Shown here piece after piece: positions 55,504 through 64,000 of a DNA stretch of 64,000 nt. A program made the translations under genes and the position numbers. The notes under the pieces were generated by a model. That model was not told the DNA's origin, did not search any database, and saw only the letters and a list, made by a program, of their open reading frames with translations. Source of the DNA: Pseudocercospora fijiensis CIRAD86 (Eukaryota > Ascomycota > Dothideomycetes > Mycosphaerellales > Mycosphaerellaceae); assembly GCF_000340215.1 (NCBI RefSeq), contig NW_006921541.1:2391527-2455526 (forward strand), given 5' to 3'. Position 1 is the stretch's first letter, and every line of letters starts with the position of its first letter.

Positions 55504-56771
55504 ATGGCGCAGTCCAACGTGTCCAGCTGCGTGCTCTCCATCGTCGCATCTTTTGCTAGCGGCTTGGACGTTTTCAAGAAGTTCCGACAGCTGCGAGGCA
55601 AGAGGCGGAAAACAAGGAAGAACGCGTCACTGGATGACGAAGAAGTCAGACTAGCGAAGAGTCTGAGACAAGGGCCTGAGGATATCGGCAGAGAGTACCA
55701 GAGAAGTCTCATCTCTGTCGGAGAGCATTTTGCACAAGGCGATGGTGAGTGAAATTGGTTGGCAGGAGCAGGCGGATACTGAACACTTCTGCAGCCATAG
55801 CACAGACATCGCTTGCCGAGATTCTTCTCCAGTTAAATATTGGCCTGGTCACGGTGATAAATGCTTTCCTGGGCCGAGAGAAGCACGATACCAAGCTTGA
55901 CTGCCAGTCCTTGACGAGTTTGTCTGAAAAATCTCGCGTTGATACGTGTCGTGCGCTTAGACAGCTTTATCGGCGTTTGCTGCAACAGAAGTCCAGCATA
56001 CCTCGAGCAGTACAAAGCACGAGCGAGGGACGAAACGCACATTCGACATCTGTCCTATCAACGGAGCGCAGGAGCAGAAGAAAGCCGGCAGCAAGCCCAA
56101 AACGTACCACAGCGAGAGGACCCATTCTTGCGAGAGTGGTCATTGCAGACTCCAACAAGCCGGGTGAAATTGCGATGGTTCGACCAGGCGAGCGAAAGAA
56201 AAAGAGGTCCTCTAGTAGGCCATCTTCGAATGCTCAATCTTGCAATTCTTTGGCATTGCCTGGACCTCTATCGACACCACCACCACAATACACCGCAGTA
56301 GAGCCATTAACAAGGCCACAACATCGTCGCGCCAACACACATCCCGAGAAACGTTTGCCGCAACGAAATCTTTCGTCGATGGATGTCAGTACCATGCAGG
56401 AGCAAAGCAGACCAGACGCTTTGCGCGCAACGCGGTCTACTCCACGACTCGAGAGAATTACACAAGAATATCCGGACCCAGTGCCTGCAATACCAGCGAA
56501 AGTCCCGATGCCCAATATCACATCAATGGAGCCTCGACGAAGGCTGCAAAAGCCGACTCCGACCTTGTGTTCTATCGCATCTGACAGCACAAAGCTGGGT
56601 GAGATTCCTCTGCATAAATGGTCCGAGCCGGTGGACTTCGACGCCATGTCACTTGTCAACAAGGAAGCAGTGCAGAATGGCTGGCCTGTGATGGATGATG
56701 ACCTCGCCGAGCAGAAAAAGAAACGCGGAGGACTTTTGCGACTCTTTCGACGAAATCGCTCTGGTGGCTGA
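55504..56771 (+). CDS. fungal protein of unknown function
   Basis: Two exons, 55504-55744 and 55795-56771 (50-nt intron, GTGAGT...CAG), 405 residues. I do not recognise a named domain. The N-terminal 110 residues are predicted helical (VLSIVASFASGLDVFKKFRQ, basic RGKRRKTRK, then the amphipathic AEILLQLNIGLVTVINAFLG), a pattern seen in many fungal proteins with a conserved helical N-terminal region. The middle (about 150-330) is Ser/Pro/Arg-rich and disordered. The C-terminus has a hydrophobic-acidic block (DAMSLVNKEAVQNGWPVMDD) and a basic end KKKRGGLLRLFRRNRSGG that could contact membranes. The frame is clean. The Copia 3' LTR ends 174 bases upstream, so part of the promoter may have been displaced or replaced. 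Confidence 0.75.
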
Positions 56772-56954
56772 CAGTGCACCATGCGTTTGTCAGCAGTCTC
56801 ATTACCAGCATTCAATTTGATCGACTTGGCCGTTGTGGAATTGATCTCAAACCTGTTCTGTCCATGCTCATGCGAGCTAGGGTAGAGCTGCCCTGTTCAT
56901 TCAAGGTGAGGCTACATGATGCTATAAGCGTCAATACACCAGTTAGTCGGGACG

Positions 56955-57290
56955 ATGGACAAAATTGCGCCTCCTCGGATAACAGATTCCAAGAGCCTGG
57001 AATACGAGTATGCTGTCGTCAGCGGGATAGCGCTCGTACGAGCCATGTTGGGGATTGCAGGAGCATTCCTGAGGTCGGTACATGGTTTTCGCTTGAGCGA
57101 TGGTCTTCCAAGGATTGCTCAAACCTTGGTCTACGGAGGATACAACGTGTCGGCAAACGTCTGGCGACTGGTCCGTGCTGTCCTCACGACGCTTCGAATT
57201 TCCGTGTTGCCAGACCGATCGCACAGTCGCATCATTGCTATCGAGAAAGCGAAGCACCGAAAAGTTCGAACGTTGTCGAAATATCTCTGA
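56955..57290 (+). CDS. hypothetical 111-residue protein, uncertain
   Basis: An ATG-started frame of 111 codons with alternating hydrophobic and basic segments (YAVVSGIALVRAMLGIAGAF, VWRLVRAVLTTLRISVL). No family recognised. It overlaps another plus frame (56774-57340) and a minus frame, so it may be chance. Listed because the composition is protein-like and the neighbourhood is otherwise empty. Confidence 0.25.
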   Translation: MDKIAPPRITDSKSLEYEYAVVSGIALVRAMLGIAGAFLRSVHGFRLSDGLPRIAQTLVYGGYNVSANVWRLVRAVLTTLRISVLPDRSHSRIIAIEKAKHRKVRTLSKYL

Positions 57291-57953
57291 AGAGCGCTTG
57301 CAGGGAAGGGGAGAGATGTCACGTTGCCGTCATACGCTAAGATGATCAGGACAGAATGCGAGGTGGAAGCCGGCACAGAATCTGAGACTAGGAGATAGCA
57401 TGACCGGGGCCGTGTGAGAAAGGCTGGTTCTGTCAAATCACATAGTGCTTTTGCATCTCGTTTTATCATCGGGATCGGCGCAGCCACACGTCTTCCGCCA
57501 CAATGTATCGGACCGAGAGAAGAGAACTACGACCACGATGACCCACTCAACATTACTTTGACCGCACTCTTTTGACGAATGCATCGCTGTGTGCTTGTTC
57601 TGTGCAACCGACGTGTCGATAATGCAATAGCAGTGATGCCAGAACGAAGAGTCATCGAAGCAGGCTATCTCCGACCATTCACCAACGGTCATAGCAGGAT
57701 CTGACAAGAACTTCACACAGTCGACGCCACAGCACATCAACCTTTTCAACACTAGTAGGCATGACTATCTGGGGTCTTTTGAACGGTTCCCACCAGCAAG
57801 CACTACATTCGGTAATCCAGCATCATCACCACCAACACAGGTGGCAGCCAAGTCGGCCATGCCGTTCGATTTAAGAATCCAATACCGATGCTCATCGTAA
57901 GTTCTGCATTCCTCACTGAACCATTTCCCTTGCTTCGCAACTCAAACATCGTG
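57291..57953. other. intergenic region upstream of the aquaporin gene
   Basis: No gene recognised. A good donor-like GTAAGT at about 57,898 shortly before the chosen ATG could mark a 5' UTR intron. Confidence 0.35.
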
Positions 57954-59604
57954 ATGTCAAACCGGCAACTTAGGCCGCAGCAATCACGGCAAGCTACCGC
58001 GAGGACGAACAGGACGGCAGGAACAGCTAGATCGACCACAACTCAAAATGATGTTGATTACTCGCTTGCTGGGCCATATCAATTTCACCAACGGCATCAC
58101 GATCCTCACAATACATTTTACGAGGAAGGGTATCGAGAGTTGAATCCTTGGATGGAGTCCAACACGCATCACGGCAGCTTTAGTTTGGCGGGGACTTTCC
58201 CGCATAATGTTCGCTTCGGTATGAATAAGAAACAGAAGAAGGATGGACGGCAAGTGAAGGCTGTTCAGGCGCCGGAGAAGGGTGAAACCGAACCTGCGCC
58301 TCAAGTTGAAGAAGCCGAAAGGTCGAGACAAGATGGTACTGGAGAAGACGATCGCGTTGTATCAAGCGATCAAGAGAAACGTGCGTAACAGATTCCTTCT
58401 CGACAAGATCATTCCTCGATATCATGAACCATACTAACAAGTGACTATAGCCCCCAAACCAAGCAGAACCAACACCAACAACGACCACCCTTCCCTCGGC
58501 CAAGCCACAGCAGAAGCAGAAGAATCTTCAATCCCCGCCGAAGAAGACGACTCCGACCTCGACTCCTCCCCCTCCATAAAATTCCGCACCATAACCCAAT
58601 CCACCTCCAAACTCCAAAATCGCGACACACTCACCAAAGAACCCCCAAACACCAACCTTCCCCCTCCCCCCTCCAACACCTGGTCCGCAATCCGCCTCCA
58701 CCTCCAACGCCCCCTCGCCGAATGTCTCGGCACAACAATCTTCATCTTCCTCGGCATCGCCGGCAACCTCTCCGTCCTCACCTCCTCCTACCAAACCGGC
58801 ACCATGCAATCCATCTACTGGTGCTGGGGCTTCGCCGTCATGCTGGCAATCTACATCGCAGGCGGAGGGTCCGGTGCCTTCCTCAATCCCGCCTTGACGA
58901 TCATGTTAACGATTTTCCGAGGCTTTCCCGCTCGTCGAGTGCCCGTGTATGTTTTTGTGCAGGTGTTGGGGGCTTTTGTGGGGGGGTTGATGGCGTTTGG
59001 GGTGTATAGGGATGGGCTTGTGCATTTGGGTGGTGGAGGGGGGTTGATTTCTGAGACGACCGGGTCTGCGTTCTATACCGAACCTAAAGAATGGGTGAGC
59101 AATTCCACCGCTTTTTTCACGGAAGTGTTGGGCACGGCTGTGATTGCGTGTTCGATTCTCGCTTTGGGGGATTCGAGTAACAGTCCGCCCGGGGCGGGAA
59201 TGCATGCGTTTATTATTGGACTTTTGACGACGGCGGTGACGATGTCGTTGGGGTGGAGTACCGGTGGGTGTTTTAATCCGGTGAGAGATCTGGGACCGCG
59301 TTTGGCGACGATTGCGGCTGGGTATCCGGTTTCCAGTTTCTCGGCGAGGGATCATTGGTGGATTTGGGGGCCGTGGTGTGCGACGATTACTGGGGCGTTG
59401 GTTGGGGGTTTGGTGTATGATGTTTGTATTTTTAAGGGTGGAGAGTCTCCGGTGAATTATTCTTTTGGGAGGTGGAAGGTCGAGGGGTTGAAGAGGGAGC
59501 AGGGTTTGGCTGGGATGTTTGGAATGCATGAGAAGGAAGGCGAGATTGAGAGAAAATTGGAGAGTGGCGATATTCATGATGATCCGAAATTGACGGAGAT
59601 GTAA
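57954..59604 (+). CDS. aquaglyceroporin (MIP family) with long cytoplasmic N-terminus
   Basis: Two exons, 57954-58380 and 58451-59604 (70-nt intron, GTGCGT...TAG), 526 residues. The first 230 residues are polar, charged and disordered. The six-helix MIP core starts near 237 (PLAECLGTTIFIFLGIAGNL). The first pore motif is SGAFLNPALT (Asn288-Pro289-Ala290, canonical NPA). The second is GGCFNPVRDLGPR (Asn418-Pro419-Val420), NPV instead of NPA. The Asp after the pore Arg (RD, 421-422) fits glycerol-conducting members. The C-terminal tail is charged. Family members pass water, glycerol and small polyols through the plasma membrane. The long N-terminus recalls Fps1-like gated channels, but I see no firm Fps1 regulatory box. 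Tail to tail with the next gene, 74 bases apart. Codon bias switches from C/A-ending to G/T-ending midway. Confidence 0.92.
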
Positions 59605-59678
59605 GGTTGGGACTGGCTGGATGGCACTTTTGTTTTATGCTTTTTGGTAATGACGCCTTTTACGAGCCACGAGGTCGG

Positions 59679-60949
59679 TCATTGAGAGATGTTCGACACT
59701 ATGACCTTTTTCGCGCTTACGCCTCTCTTCTGCGTGTCGAGGCCGAGCTGGACTGATCGCAGTTCTTCACCAACGATCAAGGGTTCTGGTTTGGGCACGA
59801 TATTGCCTGCGCTCAATGCTTTGGGAAGGTATTCTCGCCAGATGTATGGTCCGACTTCGTTGGTAAAAATGGCCGAAGCCCCGACTGTTTGCGGTCAGCC
59901 TCAGCTTTACGATCAGGATCTGCGGGCAGCGACTTACTGGATTTCGTTCGAACAGACTTGGGAATGTCATCGTCATCGGGTATACCGCGCACACTCACAA
60001 CGATGGCCTTGCCTTTCGCTTGATCGACAATGCGAGCGCATGACTGCACAGCGCCGTCTGCGCCCACAGCATGATATGCACCAGCGACTGTCTTCCCCTT
60101 GAGCCACTTCACGACCTGATGCTCAACATCTTCGGCATGGTAGTCGAAAGCTTCAGCAGCGCCGAGCTCCTTCACATAATCGAAGTTCTTTTCCGAGCAA
60201 GTAGTCACCACTTCGACTCCAGCTTGCGTCGCCAGTTGGATGGCACAAGAACCGACGCTGGAGCTGCCGCCCCAAACCAGGATCGTTCGTCCTTGTGGGT
60301 TTGCATCTTCCTTTGGAAATGGCAGGGCGAGGAAGTCCTTTTGAAACAAGCCGGCAGAGGCGGTGGAGATGCCGAGTGGCAGAACAACACCAACGGACGA
60401 TCGGATCTTGGCGGGCAATTCTGCAACAGCATTCTTCTGAACGACGACGAATTTCTGGAATGCTCCTGTTGCGCCCGGAGCTACATCTTTCACATGCGGG
60501 GCTCGGGAGCAGTGCCTGTTCTCAGGGACTTCATCATCAGCCATGATGTTCTTCATGTTGCATTGCTCTTATATGTCTCGGCTGCATGCAGGATCAAAGG
60601 GGGCAGGCAGTATTCGTTAATAAGGCTACGCTCGATATCAGACTTACGCAATGACTCTCTGTCCCAATTGAAAGTCGTTCACATCGTCCGCCACCTCAGC
60701 AATCTCTCCGGCGACATCAGACCCAAAGACCGTGGGGTATTCTGATTGGAAAATGTCGTCGTCTTGTAGGATCCAATCGATGGGATTGACGGCAACATCG
60801 AAGGTCTTGATCACGACATGGCCGCTTGGCGGTTTCGTGTATGGTGCGGAGCTGACCGTGAGGGGTCTTGTTTTGGCTTTCAGGGCCCAGGCTGCAACGT
60901 TCCTCTTTGGGGCGGGGGAGAAGATGGCGTTGCTTCGGATTTCTGCCAT
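59679..60949 (-). CDS. medium-chain dehydrogenase/reductase (zinc-free, CipB/quinone-oxidoreductase-like)
   Basis: Three exons on the minus strand, 60949-60648, 60515-59938 and 59884-59679 (introns of 132 and 53 nt, GTAAGT...CAG each), 361 residues. The GroES-like N-terminal domain carries VAVNPIDWILQ, VFGSDVAGEI and LGQRVIA. The NADPH Rossmann fold has ILVWGGSSSVGSCAIQLA (AxxGxxG-type loop), KELGAAEAFDYH and AYHAVGADGAVQSCARIV. The last exon gives FTNEVGPYIWREYLPKALS and ends with GVSAKKVIV. Catalytic zinc ligands are absent, so this is a reductase of the quinone/enoyl type; the substrate is unknown. The frame is also open to an ATG at 61072 (402 residues), but the extra 41 residues are Ser/Thr/Ala-rich and non-conserved, so 60949 is preferred. 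Confidence 0.87.
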
Positions 60950-61609
60950 GTTGTTCGAAATGGCAGAGAATGATTCGGTCGAAGCGGTGGAGGTGGCGGC
61001 CGATGTTGCGCTCGCGCTTGCCTTGCGCGATGTTTGCTCGGAGACGTTGCCTGGGTGCCTGGGTGCCTGCATGATGAGCTCTGTCCAATCACGAGCTTCG
61101 ATTCGGAGGGGAGGAGCTCTTTCCTGCCTCGTGGATTGGAGTGCGACAATAATGCAAGAACCAACCTCGAGTGACCCTATTCCGCTCCCTGCTCCTTCCC
61201 AGCAAGACCTTGGTCGAATTCCAGTTCACGGCGATCGACGGCCGGCAGCGCGTCCATGTCTGTGAACAATGTTTGTTGAGGTGAGCAACGACGGAAATTA
61301 TAGTTCAGAATGTCGGCTGTCGGCTGCCAAGCGTTCCCGGCAGAGCACGTTGGACGGAGCGGAGCGGAGCGCGAGAAGTCTCGGAGACGCTGGCCACCAC
61401 CCTCACCCTCACCTTCACCCTCACGCCTCACGCCTCACGCCCACCGTCTCCCAGCAAGCAGCGCCCGCCGTGCCCATTGGCAACGTCAGCATCGGCGCCG
61501 CCTGATGCTGCGACATACAGATGCTTCCATTGCCGCGCATGTCTCGTGCAACCTCAGCACGAGCTCCCACTAGCCCAGGTCCCGTGAGGCCTGTACCTCT
61601 ACCTCTGCC
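60950..61609. promoter_or_regulatory. divergent promoter region between the MDR and MAPKKK genes
   Basis: About 540-660 bases serve two divergent genes. A CACCCT/CACGCCT pyrimidine-rich tandem tract lies at about 61,397-61,443, 170 bases upstream of the MAPKKK start. It could be a binding array for C2H2-type factors (inference). Confidence 0.4.
61397..61443. repeat. CACCCT/CACGCCT tandem tract
   Basis: About seven degenerate CCCTCA/CGCCTCA units in the leader or promoter of the MAPKKK gene. Confidence 0.7.
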
Positions 61610-64000
61610 ATGCTAAGCGCCGGTCGCAATCGCAGTGCCTCCAACCTCCAGAGAGCCAACAACACCTCCTACACCCCGCCGCCTGCCACCGTCTCGCGAG
61701 CCAATTTGGCCGGCGTCGTCTTGAACGACATCCCGGACCATCCGTCCAACACGCGTCTGAGACCGCAGGGAAGCTGGCCATACCCTCCGCATGATCTCAA
61801 CTCCACCTACTCGCCGCCATCGAGGGCGCAAACATACGCAGACCCGGGCCTCATGCAGCCAACCACGCCCGCTCCCGCTCCCGCTCAGCAGCAGAGCCAG
61901 TGGGCGCGACAGATGATTCCACCGCCGCCGCCTCCTCTACAGCAGCAACAACAACACCCGCATCACCCTGGAATCCCTCCCCCGCCACCTCTGCAGCAAT
62001 GGCGACCTCCCAACGCATTTCAACCACCGCCGTCGGGCCCGTATTGGAACAGGCAGCCGTCATATCCGGCGCCACAGCAACAGCAATCGAGAGAGCCACG
62101 CGCATACAATCCGAGCGCATACCAAGATTACTACAATCTTCCTCCCATGCCCGCTGCTGACCAGCCTTTGACGTCGGCAACATATGTTCCCGACGGTTCC
62201 AGTTTCGGCCCCGGTGTGGGCATTCCAGCTCTTCATGAAAACAGAGCCCCTGCACCACAGTCTCGACTCGCACCTCAGCATATGAGCTACTATCGAGGGG
62301 GATCTGACGATTTCAGTGCTGCCAATGCGACCTACCAGCAATCCTATGGAGGACATCCGACGTACAGCCAAGACGGTACGGGCACCTGGTTTCCTCACAA
62401 CCAAGGCCAGTATCATCCCACGCCTCCGCCTCAGCCTTCGCAATCTGTTCCGCCACCGACACAGATGAGCATTGCTCCTCCGACCCCTGCGACCGGCAAG
62501 CCGAAGACCTTAATTCTCCCTGCAAAAGAGACGGAACAGCACACTTCGCCTGCTCACGAGCAGAGGCCGCCGTTCCAACAAAGCGTCAGCCAGCCGGCCG
62601 AGAGTACGAGTCGAGAAGCAGCATTCGCCGGAGAAGCACCGGCGTCTCCCTCCGATCAGATTTGGACCACCGAGCGTATTGTGGCATTCCTGGCAGATCA
62701 GAACTTTTCGAAAGAGTGGCAGGCGGCAATGCAGCATTTGGGCCTCCATGGCTCGCAGTTCCTAGCGATCGGCAGGCATGGAGCAGAGAAGAACTTCGCA
62801 CTGATGCCGCATACCATACTCCCACAGGTCGCAAGAGAATGCACCGCAAATGGTGGTGTCTGGGATCAGGCGAAAGAGCGTGATGAGGGAAAGAGGTTAC
62901 GGAGAACGATTCGCAAAATGATCGAAACGGGGAATGCAGGTACGCCATTGACGGCAGCGACAAGCAGCACAACGAGCCTTCCATTACGAGCACGAAGGGA
63001 GTCGCAAGGCTATATCAATGCGACAAGTGCAGGAACAGACGGAAACGTCGAAAACTCTCCAAATCTTTCTCGCGCAGACATTCAAGCCCGGGTGTCAACA
63101 CCCACCACTGCAGATGGCGAGACCGAGTCGCCAGGTGCACGCATGCCTACGATCAACAAACCGCGAGGGCCAGATTATCGCTCCATCACTCTGGATTCTT
63201 ATGATCAAAAACAGCGGAGTGTCGAATCCCGCATGGCTTTGGCTTCTTTAGGCGAGATCAAACGGCATCACTCACCGAGCGGCAGCGCTGGAGACCTCAA
63301 TAACTCGGGGCAGAAGTTTCAGAGCAGCCCGCAGCAGAGTCCGGGTCTCATGAATGCCAGACTACCGGCGAATGGAGCCTCACACACTCGACATGCAAGT
63401 GGTACTTCTCACTTCCGTGGTCCGAGCATCGAAGCTTCTTCAGATGCTGGCAGTCGCACAGGCATTCCTGTTGCAAGTGTTTCGGAGGAATATATCCCGG
63501 GCAGAAATGGACAAGATGGCTCGAGACCTCCTCCTGCCGACAGCAGTGGTCGAGGCAGCAGCAGAGATACTCCGCAAAGTGCGACTCACAAGGAGCACAA
63601 GGGCGGCATCTTCTCGCGATTCAAGAAGTCCAAAAAGGACGACGCGCATCCGTCACCCGAAGACGAGCACGGACCTCTGAGCCCGCAGGTATTCAGACAG
63701 CCATATGGCAAGCCCAATGCGTCATCTTCTGATATCTCGCTCAACGATCGACCCTCGTCAGGTAAACCGCAATTGGAATCTTCGGATAGCTTGGCACCGA
63801 TCACGCGAGGACGTCCTCCTGCAAGAGATGGCGACAAGAAGTACATTTTCGTAACACCAGACGGCTGGAACTACAGGCTAATCGATATCACTGAGATTGA
63901 GTCGCCTGCGCAACTGCGCCTTGTCATCTGCTACAATTTGGGTCTGCCAGAGAACCCAGATATCACAATCCATGTCACCACACCCGGCAAAGAGGAGCAC
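61610..64000 (+). CDS. bck1: Bck1-type MAPKKK of the cell wall integrity pathway (5' part, cut by window end)
   Basis: A single open frame from 61610 to the window end, 797 residues so far, no intron seen. The N-terminal 330 residues are Pro/Gln-rich (PPPPPPLQQQQQ and similar). A SAM-like domain at about 350-430 has QIWTTERIVAFLADQNFSKE, MQHLGLHGSQFLAIG and RRTIRKMI. A long Ser-rich region follows, with basic GGIFSRFKKSKKDD near 700. A conserved block from about 743, KKYIFVTPDGWNYRLIDITE followed by LRLVICYNLGLPENPDIT, is typical of fungal Bck1/Mkh1/MIK-1 kinases and resembles a Ras-association fold. The kinase domain would lie beyond the window. In the known pathway Pkc1 activates Bck1, which drives Mkk and then Slt2/Mpk1 in wall stress. 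The first ATG in frame with this architecture was chosen. Confidence 0.9.
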   Translation, partial: MLSAGRNRSASNLQRANNTSYTPPPATVSRANLAGVVLNDIPDHPSNTRLRPQGSWPYPPHDLNSTYSPPSRAQTYADPGLMQPTTPAPAPAQQQSQWARQMIPPPPPPLQQQQQHPHHPGIPPPPPLQQWRPPNAFQPPPSGPYWNRQPSYPAPQQQQSREPRAYNPSAYQDYYNLPPMPAADQPLTSATYVPDGSSFGPGVGIPALHENRAPAPQSRLAPQHMSYYRGGSDDFSAANATYQQSYGGHPTYSQDGTGTWFPHNQGQYHPTPPPQPSQSVPPPTQMSIAPPTPATGKPKTLILPAKETEQHTSPAHEQRPPFQQSVSQPAESTSREAAFAGEAPASPSDQIWTTERIVAFLADQNFSKEWQAAMQHLGLHGSQFLAIGRHGAEKNFALMPHTILPQVARECTANGGVWDQAKERDEGKRLRRTIRKMIETGNAGTPLTAATSSTTSLPLRARRESQGYINATSAGTDGNVENSPNLSRADIQARVSTPTTADGETESPGARMPTINKPRGPDYRSITLDSYDQKQRSVESRMALASLGEIKRHHSPSGSAGDLNNSGQKFQSSPQQSPGLMNARLPANGASHTRHASGTSHFRGPSIEASSDAGSRTGIPVASVSEEYIPGRNGQDGSRPPPADSSGRGSSRDTPQSATHKEHKGGIFSRFKKSKKDDAHPSPEDEHGPLSPQVFRQPYGKPNASSSDISLNDRPSSGKPQLESSDSLAPITRGRPPARDGDKKYIFVTPDGWNYRLIDITEIESPAQLRLVICYNLGLPENPDITIHVTTPGKEEH

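Noticed and set aside
59813..59937. ORF-based C-terminus of the MDR protein (ending ENTFPKH)
   Set aside because: This reads through a 53-nt intron with good GTAAGT/CAG borders. The conserved MDR C-terminus appears only after splicing to 59884-59679.

Overview
This window is nuclear DNA of a filamentous ascomycete, most likely a dothideomycete. Genes have short introns of about 50-130 nt with GT...AG borders, and the families are typically fungal (WC-1 photoreceptor, Pho84 transporter, Bck1-type MAPKKK, GH18 chitinase). Large repeat blocks carry a repeat-induced point mutation (RIP) footprint: CpA and TpG are almost absent, TpA and in-frame TAG/TAA are abundant, and CpG is kept. The class-level placement is inference.

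Layout. 1-2740 is RIP-mutated: the 5' LTR of a chromovirus that continues beyond the window, then a pogo-type (DDE_1) transposase relic. 3943-7406 is an intact white collar-1 gene. 8169-29030 is a three-level nest: a chromovirus (8647-28790, minus strand, TSD CTAGT) whose integrase is split by a 12.3-kb Ty3/Gypsy element (10897-23167, minus strand, TSD GTAG) and whose leader holds a 724-bp miniature LTR element (27602-28325, TSD AAGGG). 29031-36950 holds a decayed oxidoreductase relic, a Ras-type GTPase and a secreted GH18 chitinase. 36951-40856 is a RIP-mutated MULE. 40857-49980 holds a Pho84-type phosphate transporter, a VOC-domain protein with a long disordered tail, and a GFA/CENP-V-fold protein. 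49981-55329 is one complete, RIP-killed Copia element (TSD TCTCG). 55504-64000 holds a fungal protein of unknown function, an aquaglyceroporin, an MDR oxidoreductase and the 5' part of the cell-wall-integrity MAPKKK.

The host genes are ordinary core genes (light sensing, phosphate uptake, osmolyte flux, wall remodelling, signalling) and do not form an obvious cluster. The unusual biology lies in the retroelements. A 27-nt near-palindrome recurs seven times across three different element families and sits beside every ORF boundary of the 12.3-kb element. That element has a third long ORF of unknown type after pol. The chromovirus carries an 11-nt self-priming signature. The Copia element appears to use a half-tRNA(iMet) primer and has AC...GT LTR ends instead of TG...CA.

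Intron borders, TSDs and LTR ends were read by hand. Family names rest on recognised motifs, not database searches.
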